From Candidatus Dormiibacterota bacterium (GTDB lineage: Bacteria > Chloroflexota > Dormibacteria > Dormibacterales > Dormibacteraceae): a stretch of DNA of 60,554 nucleotides. The position numbers were made by a program, and so were the translations under genes. The number at the start of each line of letters is the position of its first letter. Within the stretch, counting starts at the first letter, position 1. This document shows positions 44,491 to 51,417 of the stretch, in pieces. The stretch is from positions 1 through 60,554 of the forward strand of contig PLYZ01000087.1 of assembly GCA_003151935.1 (NCBI GenBank). Direction: 5' to 3'. Below the pieces are notes generated by a model. The model had not been told where the DNA came from and did no database searches. It was given only the letters and a program-made list of their open reading frames with translations.

Positions 44491-44937
44491 ATGCAAGTCA
44501 TCGACAGTGCACTAGCCAAGAGACATGGATCGTCTGCGCCCACGCCGCTGATGGAGGCGTACGCGCACTTCCGCCTCGACCGCCAGGCGATCCCCTGCTC
44601 GAAGGCGACGATGCTGACCTACGAGTACCTCGAGCTGCTCATCAACGAGAACGGCAGGCCATACCGCAACTGGGGCGTCGACGCCATGATGGACCGGCTG
44701 CAGGAGGCGGTTGGGTTCCGCATCCATCGCACGGCTTCCGGCATACGTTCGCGACAGTGGCGACCCAGCTGGGCTGAAACTTCGCGCGCCTGCGCTCAGC
44801 GATGGGCCACGAGGACTACATGACGCTGCACCGCTACGTATGCCTGGCCATGGACCGAGACCTGGGCCGCCTGGAGGACTGGACCGAATTCATGGCCGTC
44901 CCACCACAAATCGGTCTGCGCGGCCTGCGGCCCTGAG
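44491..44937 (+). pseudogene. Tyrosine recombinase (integrase) remnant
   Basis: ATG 44491, eight bases after GGAGG, opens a frame with a core-binding-like start (PLMEAYAHFRLDRQAIPCSK, then ATMLTYEYLELL). It jumps at once to the catalytic C-terminal part (NENGRPYRNWGVDAMMDRLQ, EAVGFRIH), so about 200 or more residues are deleted. A frameshift near 44740 moves the sequence to a frame reading FATVATQLG, a TGA, then NFARLRSAMGHEDYMTLHRY, the C-terminal box with the catalytic His and Tyr. It ends at 44937. Deletion, frameshift and stop together make it non-functional. Confidence 0.85.
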
Positions 44938-44958
44938 CACACGATGGCGTGATCGTGG

Positions 44959-45369
44959 TCAACCGTCGCTCTCTGACAAGGCGTCATACGGATATTTGCT
45001 GAGATCCCTGAGCCAGAAGAACAAGTCGCCCTGAAGGCCATCGCTGGATTCAGAGATGTTCGCTCCCTCGAACACGAGTTTGATCAGGGATTCGTCATTG
45101 GAGAGCCCATGCAAGAACCCATGCAAACTGGAAACGACACTGCCGCGAACCAAGCTGACAACCGCATCCTGCTCATCTTCGGTTAAGGCCTTCAATCTCT
45201 CGGTTAGCGCCATATGCGAAGGAGCCTTGGATTTGCCTTCCAACGTCGAGGTCGCCGTCCACATCGCCTCATCGAACGACTTCGCCATCAGGTATGCGCC
45301 AAACCGGCCCACGGGGCCGTCCATCATTCGGCGGTAGTACGGATTCTTCTCGTCGTCCTCGCGTGTCAT
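44959..45369 (-). CDS. Island hypothetical protein, 136 aa
   Basis: Not recognised. It is acidic and soluble-looking, begins MTREDDEKNPYYRRMMDGPV and has a helical middle (MALTERLKALTEDEQDAVVSLVRGSVVSSLHGFLHG) and an acidic C-terminal end. ATG 45369 is chosen because CACAAT lies six bases upstream. The frame is open further 5' to 45777 without protein-like sequence. It could be cargo such as an immunity or regulatory protein; there is no direct evidence. Confidence 0.65.
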   Translation of the reverse strand: MTREDDEKNPYYRRMMDGPVGRFGAYLMAKSFDEAMWTATSTLEGKSKAPSHMALTERLKALTEDEQDAVVSLVRGSVVSSLHGFLHGLSNDESLIKLVFEGANISESSDGLQGDLFFWLRDLSKYPYDALSESDG

Positions 45370-45375
45370 GCGCCC

Positions 45376-45381
45376 ATTGTG
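45376..45381 (-). promoter_or_regulatory. -10 element of leaderless promoter for island gene
   Basis: On the minus strand CACAAT, six bases, ATG 45369. The divergent spacer to the toxin gene (45382-45717) holds only the two promoters as far as I can see. Confidence 0.4.
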
Positions 45382-45705
45382 TGCTCGGAGGAGGAATGCG
45401 GGGGAGCCGAAACTAGGGCGCGCTGTGAGGCCCAAGCCGCCACCACGGACCGCGTGCCTTGCTCGACCCATGTGAGCGGCGCGCGCAACGCGCAGTGAGA
45501 GGGCAGTCGATGCCATGCGCGTCACCGTCGGGCCCGTGTGCTGGGCCTTCGCTGCTCGGCAGGGAGTTGTGCTACCCGCGCTTCCTACAGCCGAGGCTGG
45601 CGGTCCGGGCCCTCCTAACAGTGGACCGCCAAAAACCAGGATCAGGATCGTTTGAGCGTCGAGACCCGAAGTAGCTCCCGAGCCGTTGTGTACGTCCATT
45701 ACGTA

Positions 45706-45711
45706 TATACT
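45706..45711 (+). promoter_or_regulatory. -10 element of leaderless promoter for toxin-antitoxin pair
   Basis: TATACT, six bases, then GTG 45718. An AT-rich stretch with near-palindromic TACGTATA just upstream could be an autoregulatory operator. Confidence 0.55.
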
Positions 45712-45717
45712 AATCGG

Positions 45718-45993
45718 GTGGACGATAGGCCAGTCGTCTGGGATGCCGCGAACCGCAAGCATCTTGCAGGCGACCATCCAGATCGGCGTATCTCCCTCGA
45801 CGAGATACGGGAGGTGCTAGCGGACGGCCGGCGGGTCGAAGCGTACCTGGAGGAGCGCGATGCGTACCAGTTGATTGGCAGAACGGCGACAGGGCGCTGG
45901 CTCGTCGTGATCTGGATCGACCAGCCGACAGGCCGATATCCGATCCACGTGCGTGAGGCGTCAAGACGAATCATTCGGAGGATCAGCAAATGA
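45718..45993 (+). CDS. BrnT-like toxin
   Basis: A 91-residue protein in the BrnT pattern: VVWDAANRKHL at the start, SLDEIREVLAD, the core RDAYQLIGRTATGRWLVVIWI and the end YPIHVREASRRIIRR. BrnT toxins are RelE-fold ribonucleases that stop translation. The start is set by TATACT six bases upstream; the frame is open to 45652 but that part spans the promoter. The TGA overlaps the antitoxin ATG (ATGA), toxin first, as in BrnT/BrnA. Confidence 0.75.
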   Translation: MDDRPVVWDAANRKHLAGDHPDRRISLDEIREVLADGRRVEAYLEERDAYQLIGRTATGRWLVVIWIDQPTGRYPIHVREASRRIIRRISK

Positions 45994-46268
45994 AGGCAAA
46001 GCCGACACGTAAGCCGTTTTCGGACCCGTTTGACGATTTGAGCGACGAGGCGTTTGAGCGCGAAGTCCTTGAGGCCCTGGATCAGGCGACTACGAAGATC
46101 TCTCTTCGTGTTCCTAACGACCTGCTGGGCCGCACGAAGCAAGTGGCCGAAAATCGCGGAGTCCCATACCAATCGCTCATGAAGGCTCTGATCGACCAGG
46201 GAGTAAGGCGCCTGGAGCGCGTTCCCGCGCGAAGCAAGCGTGTCCAGCCCAATAGCCTTCGTAAATAG
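45990..46268 (+). CDS. CopG/BrnA-like antitoxin
   Basis: A 92-residue protein with an acidic N-terminal half and a ribbon-helix-helix C-terminal half (TKISLRVPNDLLGRTKQVAE, NRGVPYQSLMKALIDQGVRR). This is the CopG-antitoxin form: the RHH part binds DNA to repress the operon. The reading order is toxin then antitoxin with a four-base overlap. Lysines and arginines at the end (RSKRVQPNSLRK) may aid DNA binding. Confidence 0.8.
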   Translation: MKAKPTRKPFSDPFDDLSDEAFEREVLEALDQATTKISLRVPNDLLGRTKQVAENRGVPYQSLMKALIDQGVRRLERVPARSKRVQPNSLRK

Positions 46269-46340
46269 GCTTGCGCGTTGAGCTGGACTGCTCCATGATG
46301 CTCGCCAATTCAATAACGGCCTGGTTTGAATGACCGAAGC

Positions 46341-46408
46341 TTCAGGAGCTAGTGTCCGCAAGGACGTGGAGGTTCAACTCCTCTCCGCCGCACCAACGAT
46401 GTGACCTC
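46341..46408 (+). repeat. Attachment site attR (68-bp direct repeat, right copy)
   Basis: Perfect copy of 44284-44351. It contains only the 3' part of the tRNA and cannot make a tRNA. No other feature is seen from 46409 to 46587. Confidence 0.9.
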
Positions 46409-46587
46409 GTCTTGGAACCTGACAGGCCCTAGGAACGTGCCTTGAAATCGCCCTACCCGTGCTCGAGCAGGCCTTCCTTGATGTGCTCTTACTGGCGCTT
46501 AAGTTTGGGGCTCCACGCGTTGTGGAATTCGGTCAGACCTCCTTTTCCTTGACAACGCGCGGCCAATCCATTCGACTGAGCGCCGCC

Positions 46588-47079
46588 GTGTCGAGTGCCC
46601 CTTACGACCAGGTTCAGACGCTGTACCGGACCCTGCTCGTTTTCGCCACGGTCGCCGTGCTCATCCTCGCCGTCGGCCTGGTCGAGTTCGTGCACTTCGA
46701 ACCGCCCGGTCAGACGACCGGAGCCAAGGCGCGAATCGTCGGGGTGTTCGTATACGACCCCGCCACAGGCACCACACTCGGGACCGATAGGTCGGCCTTC
46801 GCCCGCACTGAGGAATTCGCTGCTGTGGTCGACTGGTCCGGGCTGCCCGCAAACCTGACCGTGGACGCCCGCTGGTATGACGCGTTCGGCAGCATGGTCG
46901 GCCGGATCGGCCCGAGCACCCCCGCTCAGCTCGGCAACTTCTCCATCGTCCCGGTCAAGGTTCCGCAGGGCTTGCATCACAACCTACCAGGCAACTACAC
47001 GTTCGTGGTCGAACGCTTGCAGGGCGGGGTGCCGGTCGAGGTCCTCGCACGCCGCTTGGTCCTGGTCGAGCGACAGTGA
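46588..47079 (+). CDS. Hypothetical protein with N-terminal membrane anchor
   Basis: A 163-residue protein of unknown family. One membrane helix (LLVFATVAVLILAVGLVEFV) near residues 14-33 is followed by an extracellular beta-rich domain (FEPPGQTTGAKARIVGVFVY; VDWSGLPANLTVDARWYDAFG; YTFVVERLQGGVPVEVLARR). GTG 46588 is used because it precedes the helix by a normal distance; the frame is open to 46459. The stop overlaps the PrsW start by GTGA, so it may be a partner or substrate of that protease. Confidence 0.7.
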   Translation: MSSAPYDQVQTLYRTLLVFATVAVLILAVGLVEFVHFEPPGQTTGAKARIVGVFVYDPATGTTLGTDRSAFARTEEFAAVVDWSGLPANLTVDARWYDAFGSMVGRIGPSTPAQLGNFSIVPVKVPQGLHHNLPGNYTFVVERLQGGVPVEVLARRLVLVERQ

Positions 47080-48464
47080 GCACGAGCAGCTACACGACTC
47101 CGCCCGCGGCCAACCCTCATCCGCGCCTGCGTCCGGGGCGTTACGGCATTGCAGTGGCGATCGCCGCCGTGGTGGTGATCACCTTGGTCGCCAGCTCGCT
47201 CCTCAACTACGTATACCTCGACACCATCCCCGGGCGAACTTCGCTCTACGGATTGCTGGCGGTGGCCCTGATCGCGCTCGGCACCTACATCGGCGTGAGG
47301 GCGTTCACGCGAGATCGGGCAAGCCGCCGCAAGCACCTCATCCGCGCCGGCGTGCTGCTCGGTTTGGGCACATTGCTTTGGCTGCTGGTGATCGACATCT
47401 TCGTCTTCACGCAGTCAGCCGGGCCCGTGGTGGCGGCCATCTGCGCCCTCGCGTGTCTGCCGACCACCGCGTTTGGGCTCTTCGTCGTCCGGCGCATGGA
47501 CCGCAACGAGAAGGAGCCGTGGCGCCTTGTCCTCGTCGCCGCGGCATGGGGCGCGATCGTCGCCACCAGCCTCGTCATCTGGGGAGAGACCCTTTGGGAG
47601 CAGACGGCTCAGCGCACCCTGGTGCCAGGCCCTGGGCTCGATGCCTCGACGGCGTTCTCGGCAGGCCTGCTCGAAGAGCTCGCCAAAGGTCTCGCGGTCG
47701 TCCTCCTCTTCCTGGTCATGCGCAACGACTTCGACGACGTCGTCGATGGAATCGTCTACGGCGCAGCGGTCGGCCTCGGTTTCAACTTCCTCGAATCGGT
47801 CGCCTACATGACGAACCTCTACGGAATCTTTGCTCCCGAGGGGATTGGCTGGTACGCGGCGGGCCTCCAGTGGTACGGGAGGCAGGGGCTCGGCCTGTTC
47901 TTCGGTCACACGACCTACACCGCGTTCATCGGGGCGGGGCTTGGGATCGCGCGCCAGCTGCCGCACAAACGCCAGAAAGCATTCGCGATCGTGAGCGGAT
48001 TCGTGATTGCGATCGCCGCACATTTTTCGTGGGACGCATGGGTGCAGTTCTTCCCGATCGACAACACGCTGTTCGGCCTGGTGGAGATCCACCTGCGAAC
48101 GCTGATCATGACCGGGCCCTTCACGGCCGCCCTGATCGCGCTGCTGATCTTCGGGATCCGTTACGAGGCAATGGGGTTGGTCGACCAGTTCCGGAAGGAG
48201 GCGGCGACAGGGTCGGGAGCCATCCTGCCCGAGGACGTGCCGGTTCTTGCGAGCCCTTGGCGCCGGCTCAAACAGCGCCTACGCGCATTCCAGCGAGGCG
48301 GTCTGCGCGCGTACTTCGAGGTCGCGCGGCTTCAATCGGCGCAGCTGGACCTCGCCATGGAGCGGTGGCATCGGGAGCGGCAGGAGATCGATATGCCGCT
48401 GGAAGCCGAGGACGCCCTGAGGCAACGAGTGATCCAGCTGCGGCACTGGGTGCCGGCGGCTTAG
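47076..48464 (+). CDS. PrsW-family intramembrane metalloprotease
   Basis: A 462-residue protein with about ten membrane helices. PrsW motifs: FVVRRMDRNEKEPWRLVL near residue 137, catalytic LLEELAKGLAVVLLF near 191, GLGFNFLESVAYMTN near 230, HTTYTAFIGAGLG near 276 and AAHFSWDAWV near 312. PrsW cuts anti-sigma factors in Bacillus. A C-terminal cytoplasmic tail of about 90 residues is charged and helical. Convergent with the heme-type membrane gene, stops two bases apart. Confidence 0.92.
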   Translation: MSTSSYTTPPAANPHPRLRPGRYGIAVAIAAVVVITLVASSLLNYVYLDTIPGRTSLYGLLAVALIALGTYIGVRAFTRDRASRRKHLIRAGVLLGLGTLLWLLVIDIFVFTQSAGPVVAAICALACLPTTAFGLFVVRRMDRNEKEPWRLVLVAAAWGAIVATSLVIWGETLWEQTAQRTLVPGPGLDASTAFSAGLLEELAKGLAVVLLFLVMRNDFDDVVDGIVYGAAVGLGFNFLESVAYMTNLYGIFAPEGIGWYAAGLQWYGRQGLGLFFGHTTYTAFIGAGLGIARQLPHKRQKAFAIVSGFVIAIAAHFSWDAWVQFFPIDNTLFGLVEIHLRTLIMTGPFTAALIALLIFGIRYEAMGLVDQFRKEAATGSGAILPEDVPVLASPWRRLKQRLRAFQRGGLRAYFEVARLQSAQLDLAMERWHRERQEIDMPLEAEDALRQRVIQLRHWVPAA

Positions 48465-48466
48465 AA

Positions 48467-49003
48467 CTAGGCCGGAAGCCGGCCCCAGATCGCCCTCACC
48501 AGCGCGAGCAGCAGGAGCATCGACGCAGCGGCCCACGTGATGGCCGACACGATCGGGTCGCTGAAGTCTGTTCCGCTGAGCACCGCGTGCAAGAAGAGCA
48601 GCGCGAACGCGGGGTAGGCGAGCCTGTGCAGCCACAGCCACACGTCCTTGTTCATGCGCCGCTTGAGAAACGCGGTCACAGTCACGAGCATCAATAGATC
48701 CACCGACAGCGCGCCCAGTCCAATCGCAAGCGTGCCGTAGGTGGAATGGAACGGGATGACCAGGTCGAGCAGCCCGATGCGCGCGGTGGTGTCGAGCAGC
48801 AGGGACAGCAGGTGCAGGCCGGCGAGCGGGATCCATAGAACCGTCGTGTACTCGTGCAGCCCACGCAGGGCTCGGTTGCTTCCCAACCAGTCGAGCACCG
48901 CCGTACGAAGCGCGATGCCCGTGATCAATGCGATGGCAAGCGCCGCATAGGAGCTCAGGCCCGCGACACGTGCCAGCACCCATAGGAACTGATCCGTTGT
49001 CAT
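48467..49003 (-). CDS. Ferric-reductase-like / MsrQ-like heme membrane protein
   Basis: A 178-residue protein with five or six helices. Conserved histidines suited to heme ligation are seen at LRGLHEYTTVLWIPLAGLHLLSLLLD (residues about 49-63), VIPFHSTYG near 86 and WLWLHRLAYPAFALLFLHAVLSG near 126-140. This is the ferric_reduct/cytochrome b561-like layout without NAD or FAD domains, as in MsrQ. It ends the operon starting with the DUF1800 gene and follows apbE by one base, so it probably passes electrons to a flavinylated partner. Confidence 0.85.
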   Translation of the reverse strand: MTTDQFLWVLARVAGLSSYAALAIALITGIALRTAVLDWLGSNRALRGLHEYTTVLWIPLAGLHLLSLLLDTTARIGLLDLVIPFHSTYGTLAIGLGALSVDLLMLVTVTAFLKRRMNKDVWLWLHRLAYPAFALLFLHAVLSGTDFSDPIVSAITWAAASMLLLLALVRAIWGRLPA

Positions 49004-49004
49004 C

Positions 49005-49847
49005 TCAGGGGCTCAGCCACCACGCGAGCGCATGCGCGGCGCAGTAGACCGGCGCCAGCTCCGTCCCCAGCAGCAGCGCAGCTTTGGCGACTACCTCCGC
49101 CTCGACTCCGTTGGTGGCGACGACGGAGACCTCTTCAAGACCGGTGCGTGCGGGCAGTCCTGTTCGCGGGTCGATGAGGTGGTGGTATTCACCCCAACGC
49201 CGCCGGCGCACGCTGCTGGTGGCCGCTCCCTGGTCGCGCAGCAGCAAGGTAGTCGAGCCCAGACCAACCGGCCAGCCGTCACCGGCCGGCCCCAATCCAA
49301 TCGCGCTGAGATCACCGCCAAGGTTGGCAAGCGCGTTCGGTCCCAGCGAGTCGCGGAGCCGGTCGGCCATCCAGCCCTTGGCGATGCCTCCCAGGTCGAT
49401 GCCCGCCCCCGGCTCGAGCCGTGCCGCCCCGGGCCGTACGCTGAGCACGTCCGGCAGCGCAGGTAGCGGGCAGACCCGCGGCTCGCCTGCCACCGGCAAG
49501 CCCTCGGAGAGCGGCCTGGTGTATCCGACCGCCTCCATGGACCGCAGGACCGCGACGCTGACGAGGCCGGCGCTTTTCTCGAAGGCCGACAGCGACTCGC
49601 GCAGAAGTGCCTCCAGCTCGGGGCTGACGTCAGCCCACCGGCCCGCCGAAGCGTTGAACCTGGAAAGCTCGCTGTCCGCCGAGAAGCGGGTCAGCTTCGC
49701 TCCCAGCCGGCGCACCCAGAACTCGCCTTCCAGCAGCCTGCGGCGCGATTGACCGACGGCGAACAGGCTGCAGTTCGTGCCCAGAGCCTCGAAGTGATGA
49801 GCTTCGACGGGGGCCCGGCGCAGCCGATCTGAATATTTAAGAGGCAT
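49005..49847 (-). CDS. apbE: FAD:protein FMN transferase
   Basis: A 280-residue ApbE. It transfers FMN from FAD to a Thr or Ser of target proteins outside the membrane. FEALGTNCSLFAVGQ near residue 19, LTRFSADSELSRFNAS near 52, GIDLGGIAKGWMADRLRD near 149, LANLGGDLSAIGLGPAGDGWPVGL near 173 and HHLIDPRTGLPA near 220 are the family motifs. No signal peptide or lipobox is visible at its start, so it may act inside or be exported otherwise. It overlaps the 76-aa gene by 11 bases. Confidence 0.93.
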   Translation of the reverse strand: MPLKYSDRLRRAPVEAHHFEALGTNCSLFAVGQSRRRLLEGEFWVRRLGAKLTRFSADSELSRFNASAGRWADVSPELEALLRESLSAFEKSAGLVSVAVLRSMEAVGYTRPLSEGLPVAGEPRVCPLPALPDVLSVRPGAARLEPGAGIDLGGIAKGWMADRLRDSLGPNALANLGGDLSAIGLGPAGDGWPVGLGSTTLLLRDQGAATSSVRRRRWGEYHHLIDPRTGLPARTGLEEVSVVATNGVEAEVVAKAALLLGTELAPVYCAAHALAWWLSP

Positions 49848-50067
49848 AGGTCGAGGTCAGCGGCTGCACGGTGCTGGGCTGCACCGAGGGTCCGAGCGTC
49901 AGGGTGCCGCCTGGCGCCGAGACCGTGGCCGCTCCTGAGACGCTCAGCACGGTGGGCTGAAGCGGCGCGGCCGGGTTTTTGAGGTGCGAGGTGACATACA
50001 TGGCCGACATCACCGTCGTGGCGACGGTCAGCAGCGTCGCCCCGGCCTTGAGGATGACGGTTCGCAT
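49837..50067 (-). CDS. 76-residue membrane-anchored protein with SGAAT segment
   Basis: Residues 5-26 are one hydrophobic helix (VILKAGATLLTVATTVMSAMYV), then a short extracellular segment rich in T, S and P. It holds LSVSGAATVSAPGG near residues 41-54, loosely like the SGAT site that ApbE flavinylates in FMN-bind domains, but without the usual Asp and with one extra Ala. It is too short for an FMN-bind domain. It sits one base after DUF1501 and overlaps apbE, exactly where related operons often encode a flavin carrier. Confidence 0.7.
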   Translation of the reverse strand: MRTVILKAGATLLTVATTVMSAMYVTSHLKNPAAPLQPTVLSVSGAATVSAPGGTLTLGPSVQPSTVQPLTSTYAS

Positions 50068-50068
50068 C

Positions 50069-51406
50069 TCAGACCGTGGCGGAGACCGGCGCCTTCAGGA
50101 ATGGGACGCTGTCGAATGACGCACCGAGGATCTTGCTCGAGTCCGCGCCGAGGTGACCGCCGAGGATCTCCTGGTAAACGGAGCGGAAGTCGACCGCGTA
50201 CTTGAGGTTGCCGGTGGCATCGAGGCTGGTCAGGCTCGGCGCCTCGCCGTAGAGGCCGCCTTTGACCGGGTCCCCGATGAGGAGCAGCGGCGCGGCCGCT
50301 CCATGGTCCGTGCCTCCGCTGGCGTTCTCCTTGGGCCGCCGGCCGAACTCCGACCAGGTCGCGATCAGCACCTTGTCCGACATGCCGTGCGCAGCCAGGT
50401 CCTGGTAGAACGCGCCGACAGCGGAATCGAGGTAGCCCATCAGGTCGTCGTGGCGGTTGAGCTCGGTGTAGTGAGTGTCGAAACCGCCGAGCGTGACGTG
50501 AAGCAGCTTGACGCCGGTCCCGGTGACGATCAGCTCGGCCGCAAGCTGCAGCGCTGCGGCCAGCTGGTTCTTCGACGAGTAGACCAGCTGCACCTTATCC
50601 GTGTAGGCGGCCATCGGTTGGTAGCTGGCGGCGGAGGTGCGAAGCGTGGCCATCGTCTCCGTCGCAGTTGCGATCGCCGTGTCGAAAAGCGCGCCATAGA
50701 TCCCCGGCGTGCCCTTGTAGAGCGCGCCGACGGCGGCTTCAACCTCGCTGCCACCAGTGAAACCAAACGTCTTCTGGTCCTGGATCACGGTCAGCGTCGC
50801 TTGCAGGTCGCGCAGCGCGCCCGGAACGTCGGTCGCGCCGCACGCGCAGCCCGTCAGGGGATGACCGTTGGAGTCGTATGCGCTCGCCAGCGTTCGACCA
50901 AGCCAGCCATCGACCTGCCTGCGCGTGGGGTCGCCCGTCTCCCAGATGCGGATCGACTCGAAGTGCGAGAAGGTCGGGTTCGGGTAGCCGACACCCTGCA
51001 CGATCGCGACCTTGCCCTTGTCCCAGAGCCCTTTGATCGCGCCGAGGTTGTGGTTCAAGCCGAACTGGTCGTTGAGGGGTAGTGCCTGCGAGACCATCGG
51101 ACCGGAGAGCTTTGGCCGCAGGTCATGCAGCGATGGATCGGCCAGCGGAACCACCGTGCGGAGGCCGTCATTTCCGCCGGCGAGCTGGATCATCACCAGT
51201 ATGTTGTCGTTGGTCAGGCCCTCGAGCTTGGCCGCGTAGACGGCGCGCGCGAAGGCGTCTGGAACGGCTGCGTACCCGGCGGCCAATCCAGTCGCGCCGG
51301 CGCCGAACACCAGCCCGGCCCTCAGAAAATCGCGACGCTTGAGCTGGTTGATGCCGATCTGCGCGCTAGCGCGATAAGGAAAAGCCATATTGATTGCTTT
51401 GGTCAT
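50069..51406 (-). CDS. DUF1501 protein, Tat-exported
   Basis: A 445-residue protein. KRRDFLRAGLVFGAGATGLAAG at about residues 23-44 is a twin-arginine signal. The body shows MIQLAGGNDGLRTVVPLADP, FSHFESIRIWETGD, GGFDTHYTE and ATWSEFGRRPKENASGGTDHGAAAPLLLIG, the DUF1501 (sulfatase-like fold) pattern. DUF1501 proteins nearly always pair with DUF1800 proteins; their substrate is unknown. It starts 11 bases after the DUF1800 stop. Confidence 0.92.
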   Translation of the reverse strand: MTKAINMAFPYRASAQIGINQLKRRDFLRAGLVFGAGATGLAAGYAAVPDAFARAVYAAKLEGLTNDNILVMIQLAGGNDGLRTVVPLADPSLHDLRPKLSGPMVSQALPLNDQFGLNHNLGAIKGLWDKGKVAIVQGVGYPNPTFSHFESIRIWETGDPTRRQVDGWLGRTLASAYDSNGHPLTGCACGATDVPGALRDLQATLTVIQDQKTFGFTGGSEVEAAVGALYKGTPGIYGALFDTAIATATETMATLRTSAASYQPMAAYTDKVQLVYSSKNQLAAALQLAAELIVTGTGVKLLHVTLGGFDTHYTELNRHDDLMGYLDSAVGAFYQDLAAHGMSDKVLIATWSEFGRRPKENASGGTDHGAAAPLLLIGDPVKGGLYGEAPSLTSLDATGNLKYAVDFRSVYQEILGGHLGADSSKILGASFDSVPFLKAPVSATV

Positions 51407-51417
51407 TACATGTGCAC

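Larger units (their letters stand above)
44352..46408. mobile_element. Degraded integrative island in tRNA-Leu(CAG)
   Basis: About 2.06 kb between and including the right repeat. Contents: a tyrosine-integrase remnant next to attL, a 136-residue unknown on minus, and a BrnT/CopG-like toxin-antitoxin pair next to attR. Integrase beside the tRNA end is the standard arrangement for tRNA-targeted islands. The integrase is destroyed, so the island is now fixed unless helped in trans. Confidence 0.85.

Noticed and set aside
44780-44785. In-frame TGA within the integrase remnant as a selenocysteine codon, since selA and selB are present
   Set aside because: The same gene has a large deletion and a frameshift, and no hairpin suited to a SECIS element follows; tyrosine recombinases are not known selenoproteins.
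45652-45717. Extra N-terminal residues of the BrnT-like toxin from TTG 45652
   Set aside because: They cover the TATACT promoter element; BrnT proteins normally begin near the VVWD segment.
46459-46587. Longer start of the anchored protein before prsW
   Set aside because: The 43 extra residues have no signal or domain features and no promoter or ribosome site supports GTG 46459.
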